Shown: positions 22,106 to 34,913 of the stretch, piece after piece
Numbering within the stretch: the stretch's first letter is position 1
How the letters are laid out: each line of letters opens with the position of its first letter
NCBI GenBank assembly: GCA_036426205.1
Contig: CM071570.1
Span: 72,536,887 to 72,600,886 of the forward strand
Source: Ascaphus truei
Lineage: Eukaryota > Chordata > Amphibia > Anura > Ascaphidae
Direction: 5' to 3'
Length of the DNA stretch: 64,000 bases
Made by a program: the position numbers and the translations under genes
Notes under the pieces: generated by a model
What the model saw: the letters and a program-made list of their open reading frames with translations, nothing else
What the model was told of the DNA's origin: nothing
Databases searched by the model: none

Positions 22106-22925
22106 CGCCGGGACGCTAGTGAATAAGCAGGAAAGATGTCTGCGCGAGGGTGGAGAGAGTCGAGCGGGGGTGGAAAGAAAGGTAGGGAGAATAAGAGCGA
22201 AAATGTGTGGGGGTAAAGATGGTGAGGGAGCAAGAGAGAAATGAGCGAGGATGACGTGGAGACGTGCGAGGGGAGAGCGAAAGGGTACAAGGGCAGTGGG
22301 GGGTGGGGGTAGAAGGGGTCTTAGAGAAGCAAATAGGGGGTTGGGCGACGAATGGAGAGACCGGGGAAAGGTGGGGGGGTGAGGGGGGAGGGGGCAAGAT
22401 GAGAACACAGAAACAAACGTGATGCAGGGGAAGGAAAGTAGGTGACGAAGAGTGGTGGAAGAACCAAGAAGCGGAAAAAGCAGATGCAAAGGAAAGGGTT
22501 AGATGAGCCGGAACCCAGGGGGACGCTTACCAGAAGAAGAAATTGATAGAGGAGGGGGAAGGGGGAGAGAGGAACCGGGGGGAGGGAACAAAAGGCGGCA
22601 GGCGAGTGAGCGAGGAGGGGGGGGAGGGAACAGGGGAGCAAGGGCGAGAAGGGGCCAGGTAGGGAAAAATAAGGTCGGGGCAGGAAAGAAAGGAGTGGAA
22701 GGTAGGGGGGAGAAGGGGAGGTTGACGGTAAGTGGGAAAAGGGAACAGATAGGGAGGCAACACGGGGGGGAAAAAGGCCGGAGGGAGCACGAAGCTGAAG
22801 AGGGATGGCAGGGAATAGGTCGAGGTGGAGGGGGGGGGGAAAAAAATGCTATGAACGAACATGGGGAAAGAAAGAGGAATCGCATGAAGGAGATCGAGGA
22901 AGGAAAGCGAGTGAGAGGGTGAGAC
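22106..22925. repeat. Purine-rich low-complexity tract
   Basis: The plus strand is dominated by G and A (gggaggaaa-type words). Overlapping open frames on both strands are composition artefacts. Confidence 0.8.
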
Positions 22926-24999
22926 ACCTTTTCTGACCATTCCACACCCTATACTTTAGATAACGCGTACTTCCCTTTACCTGAAGAAAAAGTTCCTCCA
23001 CAGCATCCCAAGTGAATCGCAGTCTCGGATAAACCACTAATGATCTGACTTGTTTTCCGGTGCTCAGGTGTTCTGTGCAATACCTGTGTTGTCTTTTATC
23101 TGTTCTATTTTCCCAAGGATTATAATACTTAGTTAAACTTTGCTCTTTAGGCAATATAAAGATTACAGACCAGTGGACTATTTCATTTATTGAACAATAG
23201 TTTTTGACATTGTGCTTTATTCTCTGTATCAGTAGCGCAACCAGGAGGGGGTGCCAGCGTGCATATTGCACCCCCAAGATTTGCTATCCGCACTTGCAGA
23301 GCACCGCACTCCTCCCCACAGCAATGAAGCTTGATATCATGGGAAGAGCAAGGCCTTCTCCATCCACATCATGGTGTCAGGTGACACTGCTGTCATCATT
23401 ACATGGCGACGCATTGCCATGAAAACGAGACACTACGTGACCAGCAATATCCCATGTTGATTTTTTCTCCTTCATTCATGTGCGTATCTATGTTGAATAC
23501 TTTCTACTTTAGGAGTAAATAAGAAATATTTAGCATTTTCTATTTCAGTGTAATTTCTAGCAAAATGAATGCGTGGGAACCTCTGATGGATATTCAGTAT
23601 CTTCATTAGTTATGTTATATTAACCAATAGTATATACTTATACTGAAATGCTGCTCAGAAATTGTTAGCGCTGTGAAGTGCTATAATCCCAACATTGTTC
23701 AGACAGAAGTATCTGAGCAGTCTTTGTCCTTGAAGTCCAAACCACAGTTTTGATATTTAGTATAATTTTATTGTCTAGCATAAAAACACATGCATCCATT
23801 TTAAATATTCTACTATGATTATGCTGAACCCCGCCGAGCACTAGTGACTGGATCTAACTCTTTGTGGGGGTCGAAATGTGTGATTCTTACAGTGTCATTA
23901 AAATAATGTACATTACCAGCACACATGTTTTGTGGTTTTTGCATATGAATCATATTTATGAGTTTGATTTTTATACAGCTGGTATTTTAGTTTTAGTCAA
24001 CTCTCTGTGGTACAAGAATGGTTCAGGAATTATTAAATAAATATTAAAGGTAATATTCTGTTGCAAGGATAATGAACTTCATAACTACAATATCACAGCT
24101 GCAATCTATGGCGTTATATTCAAACACAACAGTCGTGTAAAGGACAAGCTGGCAACTGTATCCATAAACAGTTCACAATTGGCAGACATACAACCGCTAT
24201 TTTCTTAAGAGTAACGACAAAACAATTTTTATTTTACATGGTTCACAATTTGTATATTCTTACAACCAAAACGATGTTTTTACTACATTTAAACCTAATT
24301 CCTAATTGTGCCATTTCATACAGTTCTTAGAACTAGATACTGTATCAATATCACAGGCCCACTTTCTAGAAAGGGATATTCATACACGATATGGGCAATT
24401 CACTTAATAACACAAAGCAAATGTTTTCTTTGGTATGGACTGTACCAAAAACCCTCGTACATTAATGCAAGTGATGTACAGTCAAAATGATTTGCATCAT
24501 GTGTGGTGGAATGTTTGCTATGATACTTGATATACATGACTCTTTGACTGAATTTTTTATGAGGGCAGGGGATTCTTCTCTGATATTTGCTGACATTGGA
24601 CCAGAACATAACCAGCTTTCTGATCCAGAATTAAAAATGATTCTATAAAAAGTAGCCCAAGTCCTCACTTGTTTTCAAGTTAGGCGTATTTGGAAGGACT
24701 GTATCAGGGATTTCATCTCATCTAGCCTATTTTTTACTTTCTTACCTCTCTTGACTTAAAATTTCTAAGTGCATCTGACATGAAGAACTAACCCTTATTT
24801 TGTGGGAATCAGAAATCTGAATACCTACCCTCTACTTTTCTCGTGTACTTTAATAACATTATATTTCAAGGGGACGCCAATTTCGGTGAGCATTAATGTG
24901 CAAAGTGTGATGGTTGGTAGAGCGACTGTGGTTTGGGGGCAGTAGCCATGAGTCCCTCGCTATTGAAATGCTTCATTTAAAAGGTGTGTTTCAGAGTAA
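22926..24999. other. Unassigned repetitive and unique AT-rich DNA
   Basis: Bases 22950-23220 resemble Penelope-type flanking sequence and share an inverted block with 11585-11615. Around 23872-23885 ggtcgaaatgtgtg may be an eroded hammerhead end. No protein-coding sequence is recognised. Confidence 0.4.
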
Positions 25000-25009
25000 T
25001 GCTAAGTGC

Positions 25010-28000
25010 GAGAGAAGGTGCGCACGTATACTGGTGTGAGTGAGTTCCACAGGTGTACAGTGTCAGTGAGGGGAGTTCCACAGGTACAGTGCAGTGAGGG
25101 AGTTCCACAGGTACAGTGCAGTGAGGGAGTTCCACAGGTACGGTGCAGTGAGGGAGTTCCCCGGGTACAGTGCCGTGAGGGAGTTCCACAGTACAGTTGT
25201 CCGTAGGGTAGTTTCACAGGCAGCAGTGCAGTGAGGGAGTTTCCACGTACAGGCACATTGGCATGCTGAGGGAGTTCCACAGGTAAGCAAGTGAATCAGT
25301 GAGTGGATTTCCACGGTACAGTGCGTGAGGAGTTCGCACAGGTGCAGTCAGGAGGGAGTTCGTACAGTCAGTGCATGTGAGGGAGGTTCCTACAGTACAG
25401 TGCAAGTGAGTGAGTTCCACAGGTTACCAAGTAGTGAGGGGAGTTCCACGGTCGACGTCCAGTGAGGGAGTTCCACAGGTAGGGCAGTCAGTAGGGAGTT
25501 CTCACGGGTACAACAGTGCGTGAGGAGTTCACAGGAGCGTGCAGTGAGGAGTTCCACGGGTAGCAGTGCTGTTTAGGGAGTTCGGCACCGGTTACATGCC
25601 GGAGGAGTTCCACGGTATTCAGTGCAGTGAGGGAGTTCCACAGTGAGCACGTGGCAGTGAGGGAGTTCCACGTACGTGCGGAGGGGTATTTCCGCACAGT
25701 ACAGTGCAGTGAGGGAGTTCGCAACAGTTTACACGTGCAGTGAGGGAGTTCCACGGGTACAGAAGGGCCGTGAGGGAGTTCCAACCGGTACATTGCAGTG
25801 AGGGAGTTCCACAGGCCAGTTGGCAGTGAGGAGTTCACAGGTACAGTGCGTGAGGGAGTTCTCACGGGTACAGTGTCCCGTGAAGGAGAGTTCCACAGGT
25901 ACAAGTGCAGTGAGGAGTTCCACAGGTACAGTGCATAGGGGAGTTCGCACAGGTAGTTTAACCAGTGGCAGTGAGGGAGTTCCACAGGTACATGTGTAGT
26001 GATGGAGTTCCACAGGTGCAGGACAGTTGAGGGAGTTCCACAGGTACAGTACATGAGGGAGTTCACGGTAGTACAAGTGCCGTGAAGGAGTTCCACAGGT
26101 ACAGTGCAGTGAGAGTTCCACACGGGTACAGTGCTGTGAGGGAGTCCACTATTTGTGAGGCCGGATGCCGTGAGGGAGTTCCACAGGTACAGTGCAGTGA
26201 GGGAGTTTCCACAGTACAGTGCAGTGAGGGAGTTCCACAGGTACAGTGCGAGTGAGGGAGTTCACAGGTACAGTGCCGTGAGGGTTTCCACGGTGTACAG
26301 TGCAGTGAGGGAGTTCCACCACGGTTGACAAGTTCCGTAGGAGTTTCACCCAATTACAGTGCAGTGAGGGAGTTCTCACAAGGCTACAGTGCGCGTGAGG
26401 GTAGTTCCTGACGGTACAGTGCAGTGAGGAGTTCCACGGTACAGTGCATGAGGAGTCGACAGGTTAGCACAGGAGTGCACGTTGAGGGAGTTCCACGGTA
26501 CACGTGCTAGTGAGGGAGTCCACAGGTACATGCAGTGAGGGAGTTCCACAGGCTAGGCAGTGTCGAGTGAGGGAGTTCCACGGTACAGTGCAGTGAGGGA
26601 GTTCCTAGGGTACATCCGTGAGAGGAGTCACCGACAGTGCAGTGGGGAGTGGCAGGCAGTGACAGGGCGTGAGGGAGTTCCACAGGCATGCTAGTCGCAG
26701 TGAGGGAGTTCCACAGGTACAGATGCCAGTGAGGGAGTTCCACAGGTACAGTGTCAGTGAGAGTTCCACGGGTACAGTGCAGTGAGGGAGTTCGCATGGG
26801 AAATGCCGTGAGGGAGTTCCACCGGCACAGGCAGTGAGGGGTTCCGAGGCTAGGTACAGTGCAGGAGGGATTCCAGGCACAGTGCAGTGAGGGAGTTCCA
26901 CGACAGTGCATGTGAGGGAGTTCGCACAGGTACAGTGCAGTGAGGGAGTTCAGACGGAGGCAGTGCAGTGAGGGAGTATCACAGGTACAGATTGCAGTGA
27001 GGAGTTCGGACAAGGGCATGCAGGTAGGGAGTTCCAGAGTCACAGTGCGTGAGGAGTTCCACAGGTACAGTGCAGTGAGGGAGTTCCACGCAGGTACAGT
27101 GGCAGTGAGGGAGTTCCACCGGCTACACGTGCAGTGAGGGTAGGGAGTTCCACAGGTACAGTGCAGTGAGGGAGTTCCACGGCTACACTGCAGTGAGGGA
27201 GTCCACAGGTCACAGTGGCAGTGAGGGGTACGTTCCACAGGCTACTAGTGGTCCGTGAGGGAGTTCGCACAGGTACAGTGGGGCAGTGAGGGATAGTTCC
27301 CACGGGTACACGTGCAGTGAGGGGATTCACGGCGTACAATGCGTGAGGAGTTCCACAGCGGCATACGTGCAGTGGGGAGGGAGTGCCAGCAGGTACAGTG
27401 GCAGTGAGGGAGTTCCACATGCACAGTGCAGTGAGGGAGTTCCACGGGTACAAGAGTGCATTGAGGGAGTTCCAGGCAGTCATGCGTGAGGGAGTTCCAC
27501 CACGGCAGTAGTGGCAATGAGGAGTTCAAGGTACAGTGCAGTGAGGGAGTTCCAGGTTCAGCAGGACAGTGCTAGTGAGGGAGTTCCACGCTACAGTGCA
27601 TGTGAGGAGTTCACAGGTACGGAGTCAGGAGGAGTTCCACGGTACAGTGCAGTGAGGGAGTTCAGGTACATGCGTGAGGGAGTTCCACACCGGTAGTGTC
27701 CACCGGCGACGTCAGTAGTGCCATGAGCGTAGTTCCACAGGTACAGTGCATGAGGGGTTTCCACAGGTCACATGTGGCAGTGGAGGGAGTTCCACAGGTA
27801 CAGTGCAGTGAGTTGGTCCACAGGTCAGTGCAGTGAGGGAGTTTGCAACGGGGATATTGCAGTGCAGTGAGGGAGTTCACAGGTACAGTGCAGTGAGGGA
27901 GTTCCACGGTCCAGTGCAGTGAGGGAGTTCCACAGCAGGCAGTGCAGTGAGGGAGTTCCAGCGGTACATGCAGTGAGGAAGTACACGGGTACAGTGCATG

Positions 28001-28735
28001 TGAGGGAGTATCCATGGTACAGTGCCTGTGAGGGAGTTGCCCAGGTACAGTGCACGTGAGGGAGTTTTCAGAGGTAGGCAGTGGCAGTGAGGGAGTTCCA
28101 CGGGTACACTGCCAGTGAGGGAGTTCCCACGGTTAGATAGCACGTGAGGTAGTTCCACAGGTACAGTGGCAGTGAAGGGAGTTCCACAGGACATCTGCAG
28201 TGAGGGAGTTCCACGGGTACTCAGTAGCATAGAGGGGAGTCGTCACGGCAGTGTGTGAGGGTATTCCACGAGTCATGTGAGTGAGGGAGTTCCCAGGTAC
28301 AGTGCTGTGAGGGAGTTCCACAGGTACAGTGCAGTGAGGGAGTTCCAAAGGAGGTACAGGGGGCAGTTAGGAGTATGCCAGTGGGGATACAGTGCAGTGA
28401 GGGATTCCATGACAGGTTAGCAGTGGCGCGTGAGGGAGTTCCAGCAGGTAGTGCGTGCCATGAGGGAGTTCCACAGGTACAGTGCAGTGAGGAGTTCCAC
28501 AGGTACAGTGGCCTTGGAGTTCCAGGTACAGTGCAGTGAGGGAGTTCCCACGGGTAGCATGCGTGAGGGAGTTCCACAGTACAGTGCAGTGCAGTGAGGG
28601 AGTTCCACGAGTGCACAGGTGCAGTGAGGGAGTTCCACGAGTCACAGTGCAGTGAGGGAGTTCCACAGGTACTATGCTGCTAGTGAGGGAGTTCCAACAG
28701 GTACAGTGCAGTGCGGGAGTTCACAGGGTTAGGGA
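25010..28735. repeat. 27-bp minisatellite, roughly 135 copies
   Basis: The consensus unit is gtacagtgcagtgagggag + ttccacag (27 bp). Because 27 is a multiple of three, intact stretches translate as a nonapeptide repeat on the minus strand (VELPHCTVP), which creates many spurious ORFs. Most copies differ by one- or two-base insertions and deletions rather than substitutions. That pattern is typical of unpolished long-read consensus in a tandem array, though true array decay is possible. It is not a gene. Confidence 0.97.
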
Positions 28736-28889
28736 GGGAAAAACGATCGGGAAAACTAGAAAAAAAAGAATAAGGGAATAAGGGATGAGGAAGTCGCACT
28801 GAGGCAAAACAACGACGGATAGTTATTTAGGAAAGAAAAACGTGAAGACCACAACGGGGGGAAAAATAGGAATAAAGGGTTATGACAAT
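28736..28889. other. A/G-rich interruption of the minisatellite
   Basis: About 150 bases unlike the repeat or any neighbour (aaaaacgatcgggaaaact, ggaaagaaaaacgtgaag), followed by three more degenerate 27-bp units to 28965. It could be a small insertion or a low-quality assembly patch. Confidence 0.5.
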
Positions 28890-28965
28890 TACCAGTGCAA
28901 GTGAGGGAGTTCCGTCAGGTACCGTGTCATGAGGGGTAGTTGCCACGGTACAGTGCAGTGAGGGA
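28890..28965. repeat. Last copies of the 27-bp minisatellite
   Basis: Three degraded units with gtgagggagttcc and cggtacagtgcagtgaggga. Confidence 0.85.
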
Positions 28966-29134
28966 GAAGGGTTTAAGGTGAGAGAGCAGCAGAGGTGGAA
29001 AGGGTGGAAAAGAGACAGTTATGAGCAGAGCGCAGGAGATGAGCAGGGCTTTAACGAGAGATCAAAGCTGATATTTAGAAATGAGCAGATGAGTGGAGAG
29101 CCTTGCAGGTAAAAAAGAGAAGGTGATCCAAAAC

Positions 29135-29372
29135 TTCTCTCTCTCACCCCCCCCCCCCCCCTCTCCCCTTTCCTCCCACTTTTTCTCTCTCCCTCCCCTT
29201 TCTCATTCTCTCTCTTCTCCTCCCTCATTCTCTCTCCCCCCCCTCCCTCATTCTCTCTCTCCCGCTCCCTCGTTCACTGTCTCCCTTCCTCATTCTCGCT
29301 CTCCCCCTCCCTCATTCTCTCTCTCTCCCTCCCTCCCATTCTCCTCTCTCTCATTCTCCCTCTCTCTGTGTT
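29135..29372. repeat. (CT/CCCT)n pyrimidine tract
   Basis: Degenerate ctctctccctccctcattct repeats. The 105-codon frame over it is an artefact. Confidence 0.9.
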
Positions 29373-29472
29373 TTTGTCAGTTGTTGCATACACCTGTCAC
29401 ACTAAGATAATGCTTATATTTTGCCTTGAATTAGCTATGCAGAGGGGTTTCTTTTCTTGTTTTTGCCTAGAT

Positions 29473-29681
29473 CAGTGTTTTGCAACAGTTCCTAAGAACA
29501 CTTGGGTTCCCCGGGCATCCCTAAAGGGTTCCCAGCAATTTGAAAATTGTACCAAATACAAAAGAATATACAATACATCTGATCTCAGATGCACTACTAA
29601 GGAGGGTTGGGGTTTGCTCAGAATTTCACAATACAATTATATGGTGTTCCTCAATTACAAAAAGGTTAAAAAAAAATACTG
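29473..29681. mobile_element. 209-bp hAT element with perfect target duplication
   Basis: GCCTAGAT is duplicated at 29465-29472 and 29682-29689. The ends are CAGTGTTTTGCAAC and ACTG. Together they define a non-autonomous hAT element. The partner sequence at 9216-9290 is a truncated relative. Confidence 0.9.
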
Positions 29682-29707
29682 GCCTAGATAATAAGGATCC
29701 CTCTGAG

Positions 29708-30041
29708 ACCTGGATCCACAAAGTTCCATTATTGACGTTAGGGGGCGCCTCGTTAAGTGCTAACTGGTACCTTCAAAGCTCACTAACCCAGTGTTAAGTG
29801 CTGTTTTCAACAATAACGTTGTCTTTGCATTAACTATAACGGTCATAATGCTAATGATATGCAAAAAAGGTGTTAACATAACGTGCCGTTAAAGCTATGT
29901 TAATGAGATCACAAATATCTGTTGTTTTTGCATTAATTAGCTTTGTGGATTCACTTTAACCCCAGAGAACATACAGTCTATTATGGATTGTTATAACGAT
30001 ACATTATGAGCCCTAAGTTAACTGAGCTCTGTGGATCTGGT
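29708..30041. mobile_element. 334-bp MITE with 15-bp inverted ends
   Basis: Left end acctggatccacaaag; right end, inverted, accagatccacagag. The flanking 8-mers cctctgag and cctgagag match at 6 of 8 positions. The interior is rich in gttaa/ttaac words. The superfamily is unassigned; hAT is possible. Confidence 0.6.
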
Positions 30042-30049
30042 CCTGAGAG

Positions 30050-30620
30050 AGAGGTTCAGAAAGGAGGAGATGAGGCAATTCCAAAACAGGTGAGAATGTC
30101 CAGGGAGTAATAGAATTTATAGTCTGTAATAAAAGAGGAACCGACTCTGGCCCCATATTATTTCCAACTTCTGTCCTAACAATAGGGGAGAAATCTGCCT
30201 TATCTAATAGATATAATGTACTATTGAAACTGAGCAGAAGCCATCACAGTATACAAGTGTTTAACATCATGAGGACGTAGTGTCATGCCCAACTGAGTTT
30301 TCTTCATTTCCATGGAGTGCAAAACGTGATCTGCCCAGTGAGGAAACAGAGGAGGACTCCTCCTCTTCAATTTCCTGCAAAATGGCTACTGCGGTCACGT
30401 GACCACACTGTGCCGGAGGGGGCCGTGTCACTCAGGCACCATGACCCCTCCAACACTCTAAAGGTTAAAAATTTATTGTAGGAGACACATGCATTGTATG
30501 TTGTGGTTTTTTTAGTGACAGTATAAAATACATATTGACTTGTGTTGGTTTCAAGCATCCTCATTCCAAATAACACACACTTAGTTTTAGTAAAAGTAAT
30601 TAATTAGTGTTCTTTTATAC
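30050..30620. other. Unannotated sequence
   Basis: No gene or repeat recognised. Confidence 0.5.
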
Positions 30621-30624
30621 ATAC

Positions 30625-31273
30625 TGTGATGTCTCTGTCACAGCGCAGGATCTTATGTCCCAGATTAATGCAGGAAACATAGTATTTCTCTATATGGGGT
30701 TTATTTACAGGGTTAAATAATACACTAACAGGCCCACCGTCCCTTTAAGTCAAAACAAATAATAAAATAAAGGCCTACTCCTTTTAGGAGACTAACTGCA
30801 CATGCAGCTCCAGCCCTTACTAACTGGATGGACAGCTAAGCTGTTATCACCCTAAAACAGGTACTATTGTAGCTACACATATACAGTCTCTGCACAGAGC
30901 AATATAGTGTTTCTCTTATCTGTTATTCCAAGGTTATGGAGCAGACATCCCCGCTTCAGCACGGTCTCTCATCCTTCCTTCTTCCTGGGATTAACAACCA
31001 AGGCAGTCCCAGCAGGCTCCGCGACCACTGTCCAGCAAGCCTAGGGGACTGTGCCAGCTTCCACAGCTGAGGAGAACTCTTTTCTGTCCCCCTACTCTGG
31101 GAACAGCAGTCTCTCCCAGTGTGTAGTCACTTCCTGACTTTTAAAACTCCATGAGCAATCAGGAGTTCAGCCTACTCAATTAGCTTGCAGCTGCTGCTGG
31201 CTACTCTAGGGGAATTAACTCTGGAAAGTCCCATAGTTGCCCTATTCTAGCACCTAGAGACAGTGATATCACA
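30625..31273 (-). mobile_element. Solo LTR (649 bp), 4-bp target duplication
   Basis: Boundaries TGTGATGTCT...GATATCACA, flanked by ATAC at 30621-30624 and 31274-31277. It is homologous to the LTR at 19571-20192. On the minus strand, an AATAAA (plus tttatt at about 30708) precedes the 3' end. No internal sequence adjoins, so it is a solo LTR. Confidence 0.85.
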
Positions 31274-31299
31274 ATACATATACATGTCGCGTAAGGAGC

Positions 31300-31880
31300 C
31301 CACGTGCCTCCTTACCCCAAATAAAAGAGAGTGGATCCAACGCACTACAGATTTGATAATAAAGTAAATTTATTAAATAACACCACACAATGTTTCGACC
31401 GAAAAGGGTCTTTATCAAGTGATTAGGCATACCATAACAGATTGTCCAATATTTATACCCCCAAGAATCAAGCAACCTGTGAAAATTAACACCAGCCGTC
31501 CCTCATTGGCCCCTTCTGATTAGATCCAATCTGTCCTCCATTTCTGCGTCTCAGGAGTCCGTACTTCCGCATCTGGGTGTTGGTGATGTCATCATGGCCT
31601 TCGTCTGTGCCCTGATTGGTCCCCTTTGCTCCCATATTCTCGTGAGATCGGGAATGAGTAGGCATGCTTTCTGCGGATGCGTCATCCGCGCCTGCGTTCC
31701 ATAGCCCTGCACTTCCGCATCCTGGTATCGCCGGCGTCATCAAGGCCTCTGTGTGTGCTCTCCCTTTGCTACCAAGTATCTCGCCCCTGTGACTCACCCA
31801 GAAGGCTCGAAAATCCCCAGCGATACCGCTCTACTTACTCCTAGAACGAAATAAATAGCAGTTAACAGACACACGTACCT
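31300..31880 (-). mobile_element. Penelope-like element terminus with eroded hammerhead
   Basis: On the minus strand, 31419-31390 reads ttgataaagacccttttcgg then tcGAAAca. This is a hairpin (GACC/GGTC) between a CTGATGA-like box and GAAA, the hammerhead core arrangement of Penelope-like retroelements. The flank is CpG-rich, with cttccgcatc(c/t)(g/t)ggt repeated at 31565 and 31710. No reverse transcriptase remains. Confidence 0.6.
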
Positions 31881-31904
31881 GTCATTCGATGTCCGTTTTG
31901 TCGA

Positions 31905-32634
31905 TTGCAACTACCACCGTTCCAAATGGTGGATGTTAAAAGGATTGAAGGAGATTTTAAACTAGGATGGAAGGAGGATGGACAAGAAATCTATAACGAA
32001 CTAAATAGAATAGATAGGGATGGGGAAATAGCCAGGGGTCATGGAGGTAGAATGGGGGCAAGTGGGAGTTTGGCAGGCAGGGAGACACCCATATTAAATA
32101 CAGATACAAAAAAAAACTTCTAAAGACTAAATCCAATTGGAATAGAAAGGCAGGAGCAGATAAGATAATAGTACAGACTGAAAAAAACGTAAATGCATGC
32201 TTGCTAATGCAAGAAGCCTGACAGATAAAATGGGTGAGTTTGAATTAATAGCTACAAGGGAGCAGTATGATAACATAGGCATTGCTGAAACATGGTGGGA
32301 TGAAACTCATGACTGGGCAGTTCATTTAGAGGGTTATTCTCTTTCTCTGAAGAATCGAGCAAATAGAAGAGGGGATGGAGTATGTTTATATGTTAAACTG
32401 GAACTAAAACCTATTATAAGGGAAGATGATTATCAAGGGAATGATGAAAATGTAGAGACCTTGTGGATAGAAATTAGCAGTGGAGGTAAAAGTATAAAGA
32501 AAATGTTTGTAGGGCTATGCTAAAAACCACCACATCTCTGTGAGATAGAGGAAGGCAAAATACTTTTGCAAATGGAAAAGGCATCAAAACTAGGTCATCT
32601 TTGCATGATGGTTGATTTTATTTATCCAGACATA
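31905..32634 (+). mobile_element. CR1 LINE, endonuclease part
   Basis: The open frame at 32197-32523 encodes the start of the apurinic-like endonuclease: ANARSLTDKMGEFELIA, then GIAETWWDETHDWAVHLEGY and RRGDGVCLYV. These are the catalytic-domain landmarks of CR1 ORF2 (E in AETWW). A preceding segment (31905-32120) continues the frame after a stop. It is cut at about 32634 by a CpG-rich insertion. The rest of this copy lies at 33935-35720. Confidence 0.85.
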
Positions 32635-32635
32635 G

Positions 32636-32935
32636 GCTAGGTCCCCAGTCACCATGGCTGTGCACGCAACGGCGTGAGTGCTGTACACAAGGCACAGCCC
32701 TCTATGGTCCAGGCCCCAGTTGGTTTGTGTGCGTGGGCGCACAAGCCACAATGCACGACTGCCTTGGCCAAAAGACAAGATTTTTGTCTTTTGTCGCTGC
32801 GGCTGAGCATTGGCCACGTCACGGCGGCGGTTCAGTACCCTTTAGGATCGGATTTATTATGCGACCACTTTCGTACTGTAGCTGAAGTGTATGGCTGGCT
32901 ATCTCTGACATATACAGTATAACTGCGTTAGGGTG
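32636..32935. mobile_element. CpG-rich MITE-like insertion in CR1
   Basis: It starts aggctaggtccccagtcac, similar to the GGCTAAGGCCCC end of the Harbinger-like MITE at 3279. It includes a perfect hairpin aaaagacaagatttttgtcttt. The right end is uncertain. Confidence 0.35.
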
Positions 32936-33930
32936 TAAAGGGTACTGATCCCTATATCTACTAGCAATTTATTACAGCCATACTGTATACGTTCAAGTTA
33001 CTGTACACTGCACCTAACCTGTATTTTGCTTACTTTTACAAGCAACAGACTATCAACACTAGTGATAGACTGGGTCCGCTATTAACAGTGCGACAGCTAA
33101 CAGGTTACTGATCCCTGATCATCACTTTACAAACCCTACCAGTACACAAACTGTTTCCACGATACATACCATGTATTATTAGCACAGACTGCTCTCACAC
33201 CAGCAGCGTTTCTTCAGCAGGCCGTAGCTTGCAGCGGGTTGCTGTTATCCTAATCACCCACTTACCATTTGAACTGGACTTACGACTCCCAGTTCAGCCT
33301 TTCATTTGGCTCCCGAGCTGTGTGAATATGTGTCCCACTCGCTTCCAACGGTAACGGGACCCATCCAGACTACCCCTTAGGAGGCACCTATCTGGTGAAC
33401 GTTGATTGCCCTCTCACATCCCAGTGATACCATCAGTGGACTGAGCACTGGTTAGGGGTTTCTTTATGATCCTGTGGGTCAAATATACCCAATAGGCTAC
33501 ATTAAGCGCTGCTGAGTCTTCAACTCTATTACTTATGGATACTTAGGTTGAGTGGTTTACCACATGCCCCTTGTTCCCTTATTACTGAGTGGACAATATT
33601 TTTTATACCTTATACCTATACTATTAATCTATAGGATAGACCTAGTGATAATATGCCTATCCTACTTATCCTTACTGATCCTGAGTACTCACCTAGTACT
33701 CCCATCAGGATCACCTCCGTGTCTTCGTTTGTTTTTAATACCCATTATTTAATATTTCGATGTTGTAAATAAAGTTGATTAATTAACACACTAATCATCC
33801 AGACCAGTGGCACAGTGCACACACTGGGTTCCTTCTCCTTATTTAGTGTTCATACTTATCTTACCCAGAGGAGCACCACCACCACTGCGGCTACCCACTC
33901 TAGCTGAAGCGGGGGTAGATTGTCTAGTCT
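32936..33930. other. Unassigned insertion, possible retroelement 3' region
   Basis: No coding similarity. A plus-strand aataaagttgattaatta at 33767 could be a polyadenylation signal. The segment separates the endonuclease and RT parts of the CR1 copy. Confidence 0.4.
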
Positions 33931-33934
33931 ATGT

Positions 33935-34607
33935 AATATTCAAGAATACCGAATGGAAACAAAATGATTAGTAATAGCATGGATTTATAAAGATAAATCA
34001 TGCCAAACTAACCTTATTAGTTTTTTGAGGAGGTAAGCAGGAATTTAGACCAGGGTAATGCAGTTGATGTGGTCTTCTTAGATTTTTGCAAAGGCTTTTT
34101 ATACGGTTCCACACAAGAGGTTAGTGTACAAAATAAAGCAAATTGGACTCTACAAATATTACAACCTGGATTGAAAACTGCTTGAAGTATAGACAACAGA
34201 GAGTTGTAATACATTTTTCAGGTTAGCTAAAGTCGTGAGTGGAGTACCTCAGGGATCGGTACTAGGACCCCTGCTTTTTAACTTGTTTATTAATTACCTT
34301 GAGGTTGGCAAAGAGAGCAAAGTCTCCATCTTTGCTGATGACAAATGATAAATTGTGTAAGGTAGTAGATTCAGAGCAGGATGTCATTTCTCTCCAGAAG
34401 GACTTGGACAGACTGGAAACTTGGGCAGGTGAATGGCAAATAAGGTTTAATAAAGATAAATGTAAGGTTATGCATTTGGGAAAGAAGAATAAATAGGCAA
34501 TTTACAAATTAAATGGGGATAAATTAGGAGAAACCTTGGTGGATAAGTATTTAGGAGTGCTTGTAGACAGCAGGATTAGCTATAGTGCCCAAAGCCATGC
34601 AGTAGCA
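33935..34607 (+). mobile_element. CR1 LINE, reverse-transcriptase part
   Basis: Broken frames give [35 protein letters not shown] (RT motif YxDD degenerated) and RLETWAGEWQIRFNKDKCKV, then the LGVLVDS region. It is inactive. An element of about 306 bp is inserted after 34607. Confidence 0.85.
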
Positions 34608-34913
34608 GCCTATTTTCAAACGGTCTTGAAACTGATTGGCCGGCACAGACTTACTCATTGGTGATCCGACGAGTAAAAAGAAAAAACAGAGAAACTAAAA
34701 TATTAAATAAACCTTGTCAATGTGCACTTTTTTTCATGAGAGTCAATAACAATAGCCAAACCATTAGAATATGCCTCTTAGCCCCAGTTCTATATAAAGT
34801 TTGGCTCAGCCAATAATTGAAGCAGAATTTTAAGTTTTAAGTTCAGAAAATTAACTATACTTACTTATATAGTCAACAATGTCTTATAATACATCGATTG
34901 ATGTGCACAAAGG
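34608..34913. mobile_element. 306-bp insertion in CR1, mirrored at 36.2 kb
   Basis: The CR1 text is interrupted between gcagtagca and aggcaaac. Bases 34735-34905 are an almost exact inverted copy of 36203-36380 (catgagagtcaataacaata through ttataatacatcgattgatg). No ORF. Confidence 0.6.

Noticed and set aside
21944..22945. Long open frames in the purine-rich tract
   Set aside because: Composition artefact: all frames are open on both strands.
25002..28666. Many 60-240-residue frames on both strands across the minisatellite
   Set aside because: They are translations of a 27-bp tandem repeat with no other protein character.
25010..28965. CRISPR-like array
   Set aside because: Repeats are contiguous with no unique spacers, and the host is a vertebrate.
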